Source of the DNA: Glycine soja
Taxonomy: Eukaryota > Streptophyta > Magnoliopsida > Fabales > Fabaceae
NCBI RefSeq assembly: GCF_004193775.1
Contig: NC_041011.1
Span: 14,777,243-14,841,242 of the forward strand
Length of the DNA: 64,000 nt
Direction of reading: 5' to 3'
A program made the translations under genes and the position numbers. Position 1 is the first letter of the stretch. Each line of letters starts with the position of its first letter. Below are positions 33,751 through 45,565 of this stretch, in pieces. The notes under the pieces were generated by a model, which worked only from the letters and a program-made list of their open reading frames with translations, did not search any database and had not been told where the DNA came from.

Positions 33751-35352
33751 TGTCGCAACATGCCCGTTTGCGGGCGAGCGAGGCAAGGGTCACGGGTGCG
33801 CTTTCCAAGGGAGGAAAGATGCGCGGAGTCACCACCAACGTTTATTTGTGGAAAACGTCGGAAAAACCGAAGGAAACCGGTCAAAAAGAAAATTCCAAGT
33901 TCGGGAGTTGTATTTACGTTTGAGGAAGGTATTAGCACCTCTCACGTATGTCTCAAAGGACAACAACCTTATTTTTTAGAATTGTGGAAATTGTGTTACC
34001 TTAACTTTTATTTCTTTTTATTTTTTGAGGTCGACAAAAGTGGGGCTCTTGCTCCTACGTGCCCTCCATCGAAGAGGAAATCAGACCTACGTAGTTCTTC
34101 TTTAAGGGTGAATCAAGCGATTCTTTTTACTTGGAAGGTGATCATTTTAAGGCGTTGGACCTTAAAAATGATCCATTTACTTGGTAAGAAAAATTGAGAT
34201 AATAAACTTTCAAATCCTTTTTTAATGATTTTTTGTGGACAAGCTTGACTTTGCGGGTTGATTTTAGCCTTAGTTTCACTTTAGTTATTAGTCAATTCAA
34301 TTAAGAAAGAGAAATCCCAAAGAAAAACGTCCGATTGATTTTTTTTGCTTTATTTTACTAAAAGGTATTTTTTGATTATTATATTATTATTTTTCCTCTT
34401 TTTTTATTTCCAACGTGGTTACGGCACGACCAAACGGTCGAATTTCATTTTAACAGAAATTAACGGATATTACAAATCAAATGATCGATGAAAATTTATT
34501 TTCTTTTTTGATTAGGCGAGAAATGACTTAAATAAATGACTGAAGCACATCAAAAGAGGGTACGAAAAGTAAATGAAACGAGAAATAAAAGTACACGAAG
34601 AAATGGGGACCACCACGAGTACATAGAATGAATTGAAAAGCTGGGTTTGGGGTACTTACCGGTTGAAGACCGAAGAAAAATGAAGAACGAACGATGAATG
34701 TCGAAGAACGGTTGAAAATCTTCGCGTAATTACCCATGGAAACGTTACGGAAGCGCCTCGGCTTGGATTTTCTTCACGGAAACAATTTTCCTCAGCAATT
34801 TCAAGAGAATACGAAGTGCCAAGAAGGCTGAACCCCTTCCTTCTTCATTCCTCCCCCTATTTATAGCAAAATAGGGGAGGAGCTTGCCACCCAGCTCGCC
34901 CTGGCGAGCCAGGTTGCTTCCTCTGGAAGCAACCGTCTTCTGGAGGAAGAATCTGGAAGGCCCAAGTGGGTCTGGTTGCTATTTACACCCCCTTTTTTAC
35001 TAAATACACCCTCCTTTACTTTTTTGGTGATTCTTTTTCCGTAACGTTACGAAACTTTACGAATTTCGTAACGACACTTATTTTCTTTCCATAAGGTTAC
35101 GGAACCTTACGGATCATGTATTTTAGCTTTCGAAAAAGTTACGAAAACTCACGGATTGTGTAACAATACTTCCTTTTGGTTTCCGTCAAATTACGAAATT
35201 TCACGGATGGCGTAACCACGCTTCCTTTTGATTTCCGGTGCATCTCGGGACTTCACATATTGTGCAACAAAAGGTGCCAAGTACTTCAAAGCGGTCAATC
35301 AAAGGTTGCATGCCATCAAGAAATAGTCCCCGGACGAAATTAGGGTATGACA
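33751..35352 (-). repeat. 5' LTR of element A (1602 bp)
   Basis: Complete, ending at the target duplication GTTTT (35353-35357). It carries right-type variants shared with 52020-53613. Repeated CGTAACGTTACG-type words near 35038-35215 would lie in U3. A short sense ORF (34528-34737, MGNYAKIFNRSSTF) lies about 120 bp downstream of the TATA-like site and recurs in the other LTRs. Confidence 0.93.
34857..34866 (-). promoter_or_regulatory. TATA-like promoter element in the 5' LTR of element A
   Basis: On the minus strand CTATAAATAGGGGGAGG is a strong plant TATA match, in the same place in all five LTRs (for example 6174-6183 and 53126-53135). Transcription would begin some 30 bp further along the minus strand, about 34825-34835, which sets the U3/R border. 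The start site is inferred. Confidence 0.65.
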
Positions 35353-36104
35353 GTTTTTTAAATAATTAAGAAAATTAGTATAAATGTAAAAAAAATATAT
35401 AATTTCACAAAAACTCATGGTTATAATCTTTTTTAAAGACATGTTAGAGTAATTTACTCTAATACTAATAACCATACATGATCAAAGTCTTATTTTAAAG
35501 GAAAAATAATACATATATTCTAGGAAGCAATTATTTGTTGCTTTTAGTTACTTTGGTTCTTTGATGTGAAAATGTTGGGGGAGATGTGTGTACTTAACAC
35601 GCTTCCCACACTGTAAAAAACAAAGACTCCACTTAATCAGATGTGCACAATTTTGCTACTATTACTTTATCGAATTTCCCTTGACTGGAGTACCACGGTA
35701 GTTATATTGTAACAAGTAGCTACGTCCTCTACCATTATCATGTACTATCATAGAAAGAAGAAGAACATTATCATTTAGAGAGTGCCTTTATTATTAAGAT
35801 TCCACTCATGCCTTTTCTTTGACCAACAGAAGATGCGGAGAAGGAGTGTGCTTAAAATCAAGAATTACAAAATCAAAAATAGATTACTTGGACAGATAGA
35901 GATATGGTCAACAAGCAAAAAAGAAAATCTGAGAATTTGAATCAAGGAAAACATAATTTCAAAATACTATCTAGATTCACCTCTTGGCCATCCTACCTTG
36001 CTTAAGTGTTGAGATAGAAGCTTTAGCAAAAGGTTAGAAAGCGTGATTCTCCACCAATAGACACCTGTAACCTTCAACATAAATATATATGACTATAATG
36101 GTTT

Positions 36105-36250
36105 ATTTCAATCAGATACATTTTGCTCTAAGGACTTTTCCACCATTAATGTATTATTTAATTTAATACAAAACACAATTAATGTATAAAATTTAATGAT
36201 ATATTTTAATTAATAAATTCATATAATTAATTTTAATTAATTTCACAATA
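36105..36250. repeat. Diverged dispersed repeat, unit 1
   Basis: The stretch 'ttttgctctaaggacttttcc...attaatgtattatttaatttaatac' recurs at 37120-37290 ('tttgctctagggacttttcc') and, more diverged, at 54225-54360. It looks like an old AT-rich repeat family with no coding content; its full ends are not clear. Confidence 0.6.
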
Positions 36251-36623
36251 ATGTTGGGACATGTGTCAAAAAAGAAAAAGAAAATCATTTAAAAGATTCA
36301 AGCCCCCTTTTGTTGTATTACCACCAAAACATTTGATTATTTTTTAAAATCTCTCTGAATAGACTCACTACGTTCATATAAGAAGTAAATGGAATTATCA
36401 AGAATGATGTACAAAAAAGGGAAAGAGAGATTAAATTAGCTATGATAGTATTCAATATATTTTATTACCAGTATCAAATATTATACTCTTAATTTCTAAA
36501 TGTAAGTTTCTTTTATATATGGTTGATATTTTAAAACTAATTTTCTTAAAAACTCAATTATATAACAAAATTGTGTCATACCATACATTTTATCATACTA
36601 ATACTTTTTCAAATAAATTTTTC

Positions 36624-36667
<44 letters not shown>

Positions 36668-36668
36668 A
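36624..36668. repeat. (TA)n(TG)n compound microsatellite
   Basis: About 10 TA steps followed by about 13 TG steps without interruption. Confidence 0.97.
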
Positions 36669-37119
36669 TTTGAAATTTATTCTTCATAATGTTTTATAAA
36701 ATAATTTATTTAAAATTTTAATCAAACAACAAATTGGCTTTATACCATAGATTTTATTATAGTAATACCTTTCATCAAATCTAATTTCTTAAATATTTGT
36801 TTGACTTTTACTTTTTCAGAATAACATATTTACTAATGTTTCTAAAATTTTGATAAAATCATAACCAAGACAAGTATTATATTAATGACATTATAAACTA
36901 TTCTAAAAAAATCATTTAACACTATATGAGTATTTTATTACAAATCTAAATTATGTTCATTACTAGTATAAAGAAATCATCATCATGAGCAACAACACAT
37001 AAATGGGTCATCAATAGGTAGGGTAGGAAAAGTATAATAGTAAACATCCTCATACTCGCATTATAAGCAATACACGTAACCGCCCTCATACCCGCATTTG
37101 TAATATGAGAGGAGTGGTT

Positions 37120-37460
37120 GATTTCAAAAAGATACGTTTTGCTCTAGGGACTTTTCCTTCATTAATGTATTATTTAATTTAATACAAAAATACAATTAAT
37201 GTATACAATTTAATGATTTAGTAAATGATATATTTTATATTATTCAATTCATATAATTAAATTCTAACAAATTTCACATTAAATAAGTAAATAAAAGAGT
37301 ATGTAAAATAATTATAGTTATAAATTGAATATAGCTATCAATCTGAACAGATCTCATTCATAAGCTACAATTGTGATGAGGTGTACATCGACCACTCAAG
37401 TATTTCATGAAGACAAATAGTGTCTAATGCAAACAATCTTATACACAATATATAAAGGAT
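37120..37460. repeat. Diverged dispersed repeat, unit 2
   Basis: The first part matches 36105-36250. The following part ('cattcataagctacaattgtgatgaggtgtacatcgacc...aagtatttcatgaagacaaata') matches 54445-54540. A short inner piece ('aacatgaagacaaatattgtctaat') recurs at 37546. Confidence 0.6.
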
Positions 37461-38644
37461 ATGTATTGAATTCAACCATATCAATCATAGGTTCCCTTGA
37501 CTATCGTTTCACAATGTCAGGAGAAAAATCACATAGTTAAATTAACATGAAGACAAATATTGTCTAATAAATACAATCTCATACAATATAGGGTATATAT
37601 TGAATTGGTGTGTATCAATCACAAGTACATCTTAACTATTTTTTAAGAGAAAGGTCAGAAAAAAATTACATAGTTGAATCAACATCATTACCCATGTGAT
37701 TAGAATGATAAAAAAAACCTAAAAAATGAAATCAAAGACATCACATGATAATTAAAAAAATACAATAACAATAAAGAATAGAAATATTAAAAATTAGATA
37801 TACATAAATTAATATCATATACAGACAAAAAGATGTACATACAACAACCTTTTAGTTGATCAAGAAAATATCATAATTTGTGTCAAAATCAGAACCTATC
37901 TAAATCCAAATGTGATTGAAAAATCACAAAGCTGTAAAAGAAGAAATTATTCTGCATGGTGAAATATTGTCAATGATCTAGCCCAAAAATACAATGGTAT
38001 CATCGATAAAAAAATGTTAGCTATCAACAATAAAAGCTAAAAACAAAAGAAACCGTTAACTTTCTCTTAATTTAAGAAATTTCAATGATTTTGGTAAGCT
38101 AATAGTAGAAGATTTGTTCCCAATTCAATATTTATTTTATCAAATCAACACAGTAACTCATGCTTGTGTTCCTTTGCAAAAAGAAGAGAAATAAAAAAAA
38201 TCAAGTTATGGTTTAGAGGAGAAAGATGATGAAATAGTTTTTGTATCTTGCTAACACCCCTATCATCAATTCAAGTAGAGGATGTCAACCTTTTTCATAT
38301 CTTGTCCATGGTGGTACTAGAGGTGGCATTATCATCAGTCATGATTTATTGTTTTTAACTTGCGATGGACAATAGCCCCAGGAACTACAGAAGGTAGTGT
38401 TTTGTTTTTCGGATCAAACAATAAAACAAACAACGGGCTTTAATGGAAAAGTGTGCAAAGGGTATTTTAATGATCTTGACAAGGAAAAATGAGAAGTTAG
38501 GGATGAAGAAGGGTTGAAAGAGAAGGTGGTTTTGGAGATGAAGAGGGATTGAGAGAAAAACATCAACGATTTTGTTAGGATTTTTATTTTTATTTGTAGT
38601 TTTGGATACTTTATATTTAACATCAAGTATTTCATGTGCCTAAA

Positions 38645-41369
38645 ATTTTTTTGAAAGATTAAGATAGTTATCTTAAATCTAAAACCAAAAATTACATGTG
38701 CCTAAAATTAAGATAAAACAATATAAAATAACGTATTACAACAACTCTTAAAACTCTGCAATCAACTAAACTTGGGAGGATATTAGCACTTTCAGTTCTT
38801 TGATCCTTCTTAACAAGGATTCTTATGAGATCTTTAGGGCATATATACCTTAAGATCATATAGTTTCCACTTTCCACTACTAAAAATAAGGCAGAAAGAC
38901 CAAAAGCATCAGGTCTTGTAGGAGTAACATCTTGTTACTCTCTGTTATTTTCACTAATATTCCAATTTCTTTAATATATGAAAAGTGTTATTAAATTCTT
39001 GCTCGTGTTTGTATGTTTATTAATAAAGTTTTAAAATGATTTGGATAAAATGGTTTTTTTGAAATCAATCTTGGTTAAAACTAATTTTGAAGTGATGTAT
39101 CATTTATGTTTTGTTAGTAGTAAAATTCAATATTTTATCCAACAATGCAAACATTGTCAAACATATTGCTTCAACTTAAAATCCAATTACTTTGTTCGAA
39201 TCCTAGTACATAGTTGTCTTAAATACTTGAAGGGAGAGTTTTACTGTCAATAATGGTCATCTGAGTTGGAAATTAAAGATTGTCTCAAGTGGAAGATACA
39301 TGTGATTAAGACAAAAAAACTTAAAATCCAATTATATTTTCAAATACAGCATGACATTAACTGGAATGACAAGCAAAATTTTACAAGACAGGCGTACTGG
39401 ATGAATAAATGAAATTGTTGGTTGTGAAATAATGTTATTTTCAGTTATGCTGTATAATTTATCCCCTATAGGTTTTAAACTTTTCCCATTGTCATTTCTC
39501 AGGGTTTTTAAACATAGGACAACCAAGTGTTATTGCCATTGAGGATCCATAGGTTTTGTTGGAAGAACTGCCTTTTGCTTTTATAAAAATGAATATTTTC
39601 TTTCTGTCAAAATAAATAAAGCAAGAAAGTGGATTGTATATGATGGATTATTCATGATTTTCCTCTTGCTTATGTTTGCATTTCTCAGTTATGAGCTTAT
39701 TTCAATTTACTTGGGTGGAGTTTTTTTTTTGTTATGGGTGGGGATAAAATAGGGGGTTTGAATGTTGCTGTTGTCAGTTTCTTTTAGTGGACTCTTGATT
39801 TTGTAGAGGATATTGAACAGTTATGTCGTATTCTGTAGCTTCTTTGAATCTCTTTTGCTTCTCTTTCCAAGCTACAGGATATTTGATAATTTTCCTTTTA
39901 GTCATACTTGTTCTTTCAGTTGCATTCTTCCACAACCTTTCTCTCTTTATTTGGTCTTTCTGATTTTTCAAAAACAAAATATTTGGAGTCACTATTTCCA
40001 TTTCCAAAGCCACTAGTCCCATGCTATTTTGGAGCAGTTGCTGAATATTTTACCAAGGAATATATTAAAAGTGGAAATTGGAGATATTTGGGAACCAAAA
40101 TTCTAGGAAAAAACTATTCATACTAGGGTAGTCTACGACAGATTATCTAAGCTGGGGTTGAAAAGTCTTGGAACTCTGTCTTCACTACTTTCTTTAGTAA
40201 ATGCCTTGCAATTTATTTTTTTATAATATGAAGTTGATTGGCACAAATTATTTTGTACATATTAGGGAAATTTTTGTCATAGATGTGGTTGATTGACTAA
40301 AGTTTTATTATTTTTCTGGCTGAATCAGGCACCAAAGAATCACATTGGGAAGAACTCCTTTAATTATTTGCAGGTTTGTTTATTTTTTCTAGTAATTGAT
40401 ATTTATTATAATAGTTTTAAATTTTTTTTTTCAAATTCCACAAATGACAAACATGTATGATGCCTGAAAACATGTATGCGTTTTTCCTTTCTATTCATGG
40501 CATGTAATTGTTCTTTTGAGCCCTCTACTATGATCTTTATTATGTCCTTTTGTCGCAATATCATACAATTACTAATGGAAATAGCTGACATGCGATTTTA
40601 AGGGGTTGCATAACATGTTATTTTCGTGGTCTTCTAAAATGACCCTTTGTGACATATAGGATCAAGACGTATGATCCATTCAATTCTTGGAAGAGGTCTC
40701 AGCATGTACCCTCCCTTTCTAATTACACAAAGGCATCTGTGAAATTGGAAGACCACTGATTAAAATGTGTATCGAAATCTTTCTCCATAGCTTTAAGCCA
40801 GGACTAGACTAGAAGAAGCGCTTCATCCATCAGCTTGCTTGCATTAAAAGTTTGGTTATCAAAGACCACCTTATTTCTATGTTGCCATATGGTCCTTGTG
40901 AGGGCTATCCACCAATAGCTCCATCTTATACCTTTTGTTCGTGTAGCATTCCTTCTGCTGTGCTGCATGAAATGATATTTTTTTTCTTTCGGGAAAGCAC
41001 CCACTGAATTAACCCATGAGAGTGACTCCCACCACAAGGGGAGGACCTTACTGCAATTGAAGAAAAAGTGTGCTGCAACCTCCTCCGAATTGTTGCATAA
41101 CGGGAACATTGGGTCACTTATCTCTACTTGTCTCCCTCTTAGATTCATCTTCATTGGTAAGCGGTCTTTGATAAGCCGCCATGTAAATACCGCTGCCTTA
41201 GGTGGTATCTTAAGTTTCCACAAAAGCACAAAAATCCCATCCTCTGTGTCCCCCCTTATTTCCTCTACTTCTATTATAATTCACGCTTGTCCTTGTCCTT
41301 GTGCTGGTTCTTTCAACATAGGGTTTGAGGAATTAGTGTAATATAGAAGAAGTGTAGGTCTAATGTTTT
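38645..41369. repeat. Segmental duplication, copy B (left flank of element B)
   Basis: Collinear with 2326-5055 (2725 versus 2730 bp) and ends against the LTR at the identical base. The kinesin part is absent. At the left junction the 14-base word 'catgtgcctaaaat' stands directly before the break (about 38634) and again inside the unit (about 38694), suggesting a microhomology-driven join. Confidence 0.9.
40733..41364 (-). pseudogene. LINE zf-RVT remnant, copy B
   Basis: Same fragment as 4409-5055, with the same shared Trp-position stops. It keeps the CGA codon that is a stop in copy A, so it reads 141 codons from LLWKLKIPPKAAVFTWRLIK to MDEALLLV. The first zinc-ligand Cys is changed to Phe (MFPLCNN), so the zinc site would be lost. 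Confidence 0.82.
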
Positions 41370-42975
41370 TGTCGCAACATGCCCGTTTGCGGGAGAGCGA
41401 GGTGAGGGTCACGGGTGCGCTTTCCAAGGGAGGAAAGATGCGTGGAGTCGCCACCAACATTTATTTGTAGAAAACGTCGGAAAAACCAAAGGAAACCAGT
41501 CAAAAAGAAAATTCCAAGTTCGGGAGTTGTATTTGCGTTTGAGGAAGGTATTAGCACCTCTCACGTTTGTCTCAAAGGACAACAGCCTTATTTTTTAGAA
41601 TTGTGGAAATTGTGTTACCTTAACTTTTATTTCTTTTTATTTTTTGAGGTCGACAAAAGCGGGGCTCTTGCTCCTACGTACCCTCCATCGAAGAGGAAAT
41701 CAGACCTACGTAGTTCTTCTTTAAGGGTGAATCAAGCGATTCTTTTTACTAGGAAGGTGATCATCTTAAGGCGTTGGACCTTAAAAATGGTCCATTTACT
41801 TGGTAAGAAAAATTGAGATAATAAACTTTCAAATCCTTTTTTAATGATTTTTTGTGGACGAGCTTGACTTTGCGTGTTGATTTTAGCCTTAGTTTCACTT
41901 TAGTTATTAGTCAATTCAATTAAGAAAGAGAAATCCCAAAGAGAAACGTCCGATTGATTTTTTTTGCTTTATTTTACTAAAAGGTATTTTTTTATTATTA
42001 TATTATTATTTTACCTCTTTTTTTATTTCCAACGTGATTACAGCACGGCCGAACGGTAGGATTTCATTTTAACAGAAATTAAATGATATTACAAATCAAA
42101 TGATCGGTGGAAATTTATTTTATATTTTGATTAGACGAGAAATGACTTAAAAAATTGACTGAAGCACGTCAAAAGAGGGTACGGAAAGTAAATGAAACGA
42201 GAAATAAAAGTACACGAAAAAAATGGGGACCACCATGGGTACATAGAATGAATTGAAAAGCTCGGTTTAGGGTAGTTACCGGTTGAAGACCGAAGAAAAA
42301 CGAAGAACGAGCGATGAATGTCGAAGAACGGTTGAAAATCTTCGCGTAATTACCCATGGAAACGTTACGGAAATGTTACGGAAGCGCCTCGGCTTGGATT
42401 TTCTTCACGGAAACAATTTTCCTCAGCAATTTCAAGAGAATACGAAGTGCCAAGAAGGCTGAACCCCTTCCTTCTTCATTCCTCACCCTATTTATAGCAA
42501 AATAGGGGAGGAGCTTGCCACCCAGCTCGCCCAGGCGAGCCAGGTTGCTTCCTCCAGAAGCAACCGCCTTCTGGAGGAAGAATCTGGAAGGCCCAAGTGG
42601 GCCTGGTTGCTATTTACACCCTTTTTTTACTAAATACACCCCCTTTACTTTTTTGGTGTTTCTTTTTCCATAACGTTACGGAACTTTACGAATTTCGTAA
42701 CGACACTTATTTTCTTTCCGTAAGGTTACGGATCCTTACGGATCATGTATTTTAGCTTTCGAAACGGAAACTCACGGATTGCGTAACAATACTTCCTTTT
42801 GGTTTCCGTCAAATTACAGAATTTCACGGATGGCATAACCACGCTTCCTTTTGATTTCCAGCGCGTCTCGGGACTTCACATATTGTGCAACAAAAGGTGC
42901 CAAGTACTTCGAAGCGGTCAATCAAAGGTTGCATGCCATCAAGCAATAGTCCCCGGACGAAATTTGGGTATGACA
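41370..42975 (-). repeat. 3' LTR of element B (1606 bp, complete)
   Basis: Starts TGTCG after GTTTT and ends ...GTATGACA before the polypurine tract. Left-type variants are shared with A and C. The 13-bp hairpin and TATA-like site are present. Confidence 0.93.
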
Positions 42976-42995
42976 GTTGCCCCTCTTTACTTACC
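42976..42995 (-). other. Polypurine tract of element B
   Basis: Minus strand GGTAAGTAAAGAGGGGCAAC directly abuts the intact LTR start TGTCATACCC, the best-preserved case in the window. Confidence 0.78.
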
Positions 42996-43217
42996 TTTTA
43001 TCGGAGATAAGAGGAAAGCAAAGATAAAATACTGATTTCGTCCGTCTTTGCCCTTTCCGTGATTAGTCTATGATGACTCCCGTCTCTCCTCCTTCTTTTT
43101 TTTTTCTGCACAACACAAAACAAAACACAAACAACAAAAACACCAATAACATAATATACATATATACACATGTTTGGCGAAGGAAACGATCGGGAAAATA
43201 ACAAAAACCACATTTCC

Positions 43218-43640
43218 CAATCACCGGAGGCTCCGCACCTGATGGTGGAGGACGCATGAATAGCGCTAGGAAATCAATTCATGGGTCTCCGAACAAGATT
43301 TCAAGGGTGGAGGATAAGCGAACAGCGCTAGGCAATCAATTTGCGGGGCTCCAGACTCGATGGTGGAGGATGCATGAATGAAAATCAATTCATGGGGCTC
43401 CGAATAAAAGTGGAGAATGGAGGATAGGCGAACAGCGCTAGGCAATCAATTCGCGGGGCTCCAGACTCATTGGTGGAGGATGCATGAATGACAATCAATT
43501 CATGGGGCTCCGAATAAAAGTGGAGAATGGAGAATTGGCGAACAGCGCTAGGTAATCAATTCGCGGGGCTCCAGACTCGTTGGTGGAGTATCCATGAATG
43601 ACAATCAATTCATGGGGCTCCGAATAAAATTTGTTGGCAG
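43218..43640. repeat. Minisatellite in the 3' untranslated part of element B
   Basis: Same 100-120-bp units as 6820-7200. It keeps the 9-bp piece lost from one unit in A, and has slightly different single bases. Confidence 0.85.
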
Positions 43641-45565
43641 GACCGAATGGTCTATCAGGTTTTTTTCCACCTAAAAAGGCAAACATGCTTTTTGCAAAGA
43701 AAAATAAATCATTCGCGAGAGCACCATATCTTAGAGAAGCAATATACCCATGCCAAGGGTAATCTTCCTTGTAACCGTAAATGAAGGGCAGGACGTCAAC
43801 ATTTAGCTTTTAAATGAACATTCAGGGGAAACATCGGGTTAAGCTGAAACTGGGAATAAATCACTCATAGTGTATACAAACTCACACAGGCAAGTGTTTT
43901 ACCCTAACCCCAAACCATAACTGCACCATGACTTTATTTTGCACACGATTTCCTATCGAATCAAAGATCACACGGGCGATCACGGATCAACAGGATTTTC
44001 TCGAGGGTAGTGTTTTCGAAGAGGAAGCTGGGTGTTTCGGTCTTTTCCTATTTGTTTATGTGGGGCGGGATATCGCCAGTCGAGAATGACTTTGAATGGA
44101 AATCCGAAAGGAAGAACCACCAAAAAATGGGTTTTCCTTTGCCGGCAGTCACTTACCTTGCCGAAAATCTATTTGGTCTGAAGATTTTTTGTTCTCTTTC
44201 TTTCATTGATCGGGAATTACTCTGTTTTCCTCTGATCTTTCCTTTTTACTTTCTTCCGATCTTTTGATCGGGAATCCTTCTTTTCCTTTCTTTTCAGTTT
44301 TTATTTTCCTTCTTTTCATTTCTTCCTTTTCTTTCTTTTCATTCCTCCCTCTCCATTTCTCTCTTTGGGAGATCGGGTTTTAGCAATCTATTTGCTCTCC
44401 CTTGAGGAGATTCCGCTATCCTTTGCTTCGGGGGAAAGGATGAGGATTCTTTTTATAGGCCAAGGTTCAAAATAGTCTAAGGTTGTGTCTCAATGGGGTC
44501 TTTTATTGTGGGAGCCCGATCTTGATATCTAGGGCAAAACAAATTCGTGTGTCAAGGTGTCGGTCTCGGGCCGAACTTCCATATTATTCCACAAGGCACG
44601 CGCAACAATGATGATTTGGAAACAATGTGCAAAATTAGTCATGGCCACAGCCAGGTGGGCACTCAAGCATCCCGTTTATGGCATTGTGATACTACAGTTG
44701 GGAATTTACACAAACAGACCCAACGTTTCCAAATTATGTCCTTTCATCAGTTCAATGAATCCATCCATTCTTATCTCGGTTATTCGGGAAAATAAACTTA
44801 GCGTCAGTCCCTTGTTTCTAGAAGATATGTTTGCTCTCTACGAATGATTTATGCTTCCTAACCATAACATGCCGACCTTCGAGCTCTTTCTTTCTTTTTC
44901 CTTTTTGTTTTTTTCTTTTCTCTTTTTTTTTTTATATTCACAAAAAACTATACATCGATTGCCCTCTATGAGAACAACTTTCCTTTGTACACCTACGTTC
45001 CTATACATAACGAACTTTTTCTGTGCACACACGCATTAAAACCCTTTCTCTTTATGTCAACACGGTCTATATACAAACTCTATTTATGTTCAAAGATCTC
45101 CCTTTTTCATTTTTTCCAACACACACCCGTAGTTTATACAAAAAATTCTTTACATACACTTGTCGTTCATATACACAAAAATTTCTTTTCACACATTATT
45201 TACACACACAAAATCCTTTTATTTTCTTTTTACATATATAAAAAACTATTTTCTTTTCTTTATATACATGGACACGACATTTGTTCACAACGCTTCTTTC
45301 TTTTTATCAGGATTTTTGGTTCATTTTATTTTTAGGACGACGTTCCTAAATGAAAAACTCTACACGGTTCCGAAATTTCAACAAACACTGTTGACAACAA
45401 CGAAGTAAGCACTAACGTAACAGTTTAAATGACATGTATGCACAAAACAAGAGTCAATCAAAACGAAACAAACATTAGTCCCTCAGTTTATACAAAAAAC
45501 AAAATGATACATAACAGATAAAAAAGGAAACATGAAAAGAGAATATGGATCTAGGGACCTCCCGA
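43641..45565. other. 3' untranslated spacer of element B
   Basis: Collinear with 7201-9132: pyrimidine-rich and AT-rich low-complexity DNA, no gene seen. Confidence 0.6.

Larger units (their letters stand above)
5056..35352 (-). mobile_element. Ogre/Tat-lineage Ty3/gypsy LTR retrotransposon, element A (defective; Tekay nested inside)
   Basis: The element lies on the minus strand: 5' LTR 33751-35352, primer site, ORF1, gag, protease/G-patch, probable intron, RT, RNase H, second RNase H, integrase, extra 3' ORF, minisatellite, polypurine tract, 3' LTR 5056-6552. The target duplication GTTTT is at 5051-5055 and 35353-35357. LTR ends in the element's sense are TGTC...GACA. Without the nested Tekay (10024-22619) and its 5-bp duplication it is about 17.7 kb, large as expected for Ogre. 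Ogre/Tat hallmarks seen are an ORF upstream of gag, an IDNG protease motif followed by a G-patch, a YVDD reverse transcriptase, a second RNase H and a 3' minisatellite. It carries multiple stops, frameshifts and internal deletions, so it is not autonomous. Confidence 0.9.
35358..38644. other. AT-rich intergenic spacer right of element A
   Basis: No gene supported. It holds a (TA)n(TG)n microsatellite and diverged dispersed repeats. A minus-strand frame at 38414-38635 and a very short ATG frame near 38342 have no recognisable content. The stretch stops at 38644, where copy B of the duplication begins. Confidence 0.65.

Noticed and set aside
5056..35352. Athila or Calypso-type element with an env gene
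   Set aside because: The protease IDNG motif, G-patch, second RNase H, upstream ORF1 and primer site fit Ogre/Tat, and the 3' ORF lacks signal-peptide or membrane features.
38342..38420. Short ATG frame on the minus strand reminiscent of a copia gag start
   Set aside because: Only about 16 codons before a stop and no further similarity nearby.
35358..38644. A host gene between elements A and B
   Set aside because: AT-rich, stops in all frames, no splice-supported exons or recognisable protein words; the longest frames are low-complexity.
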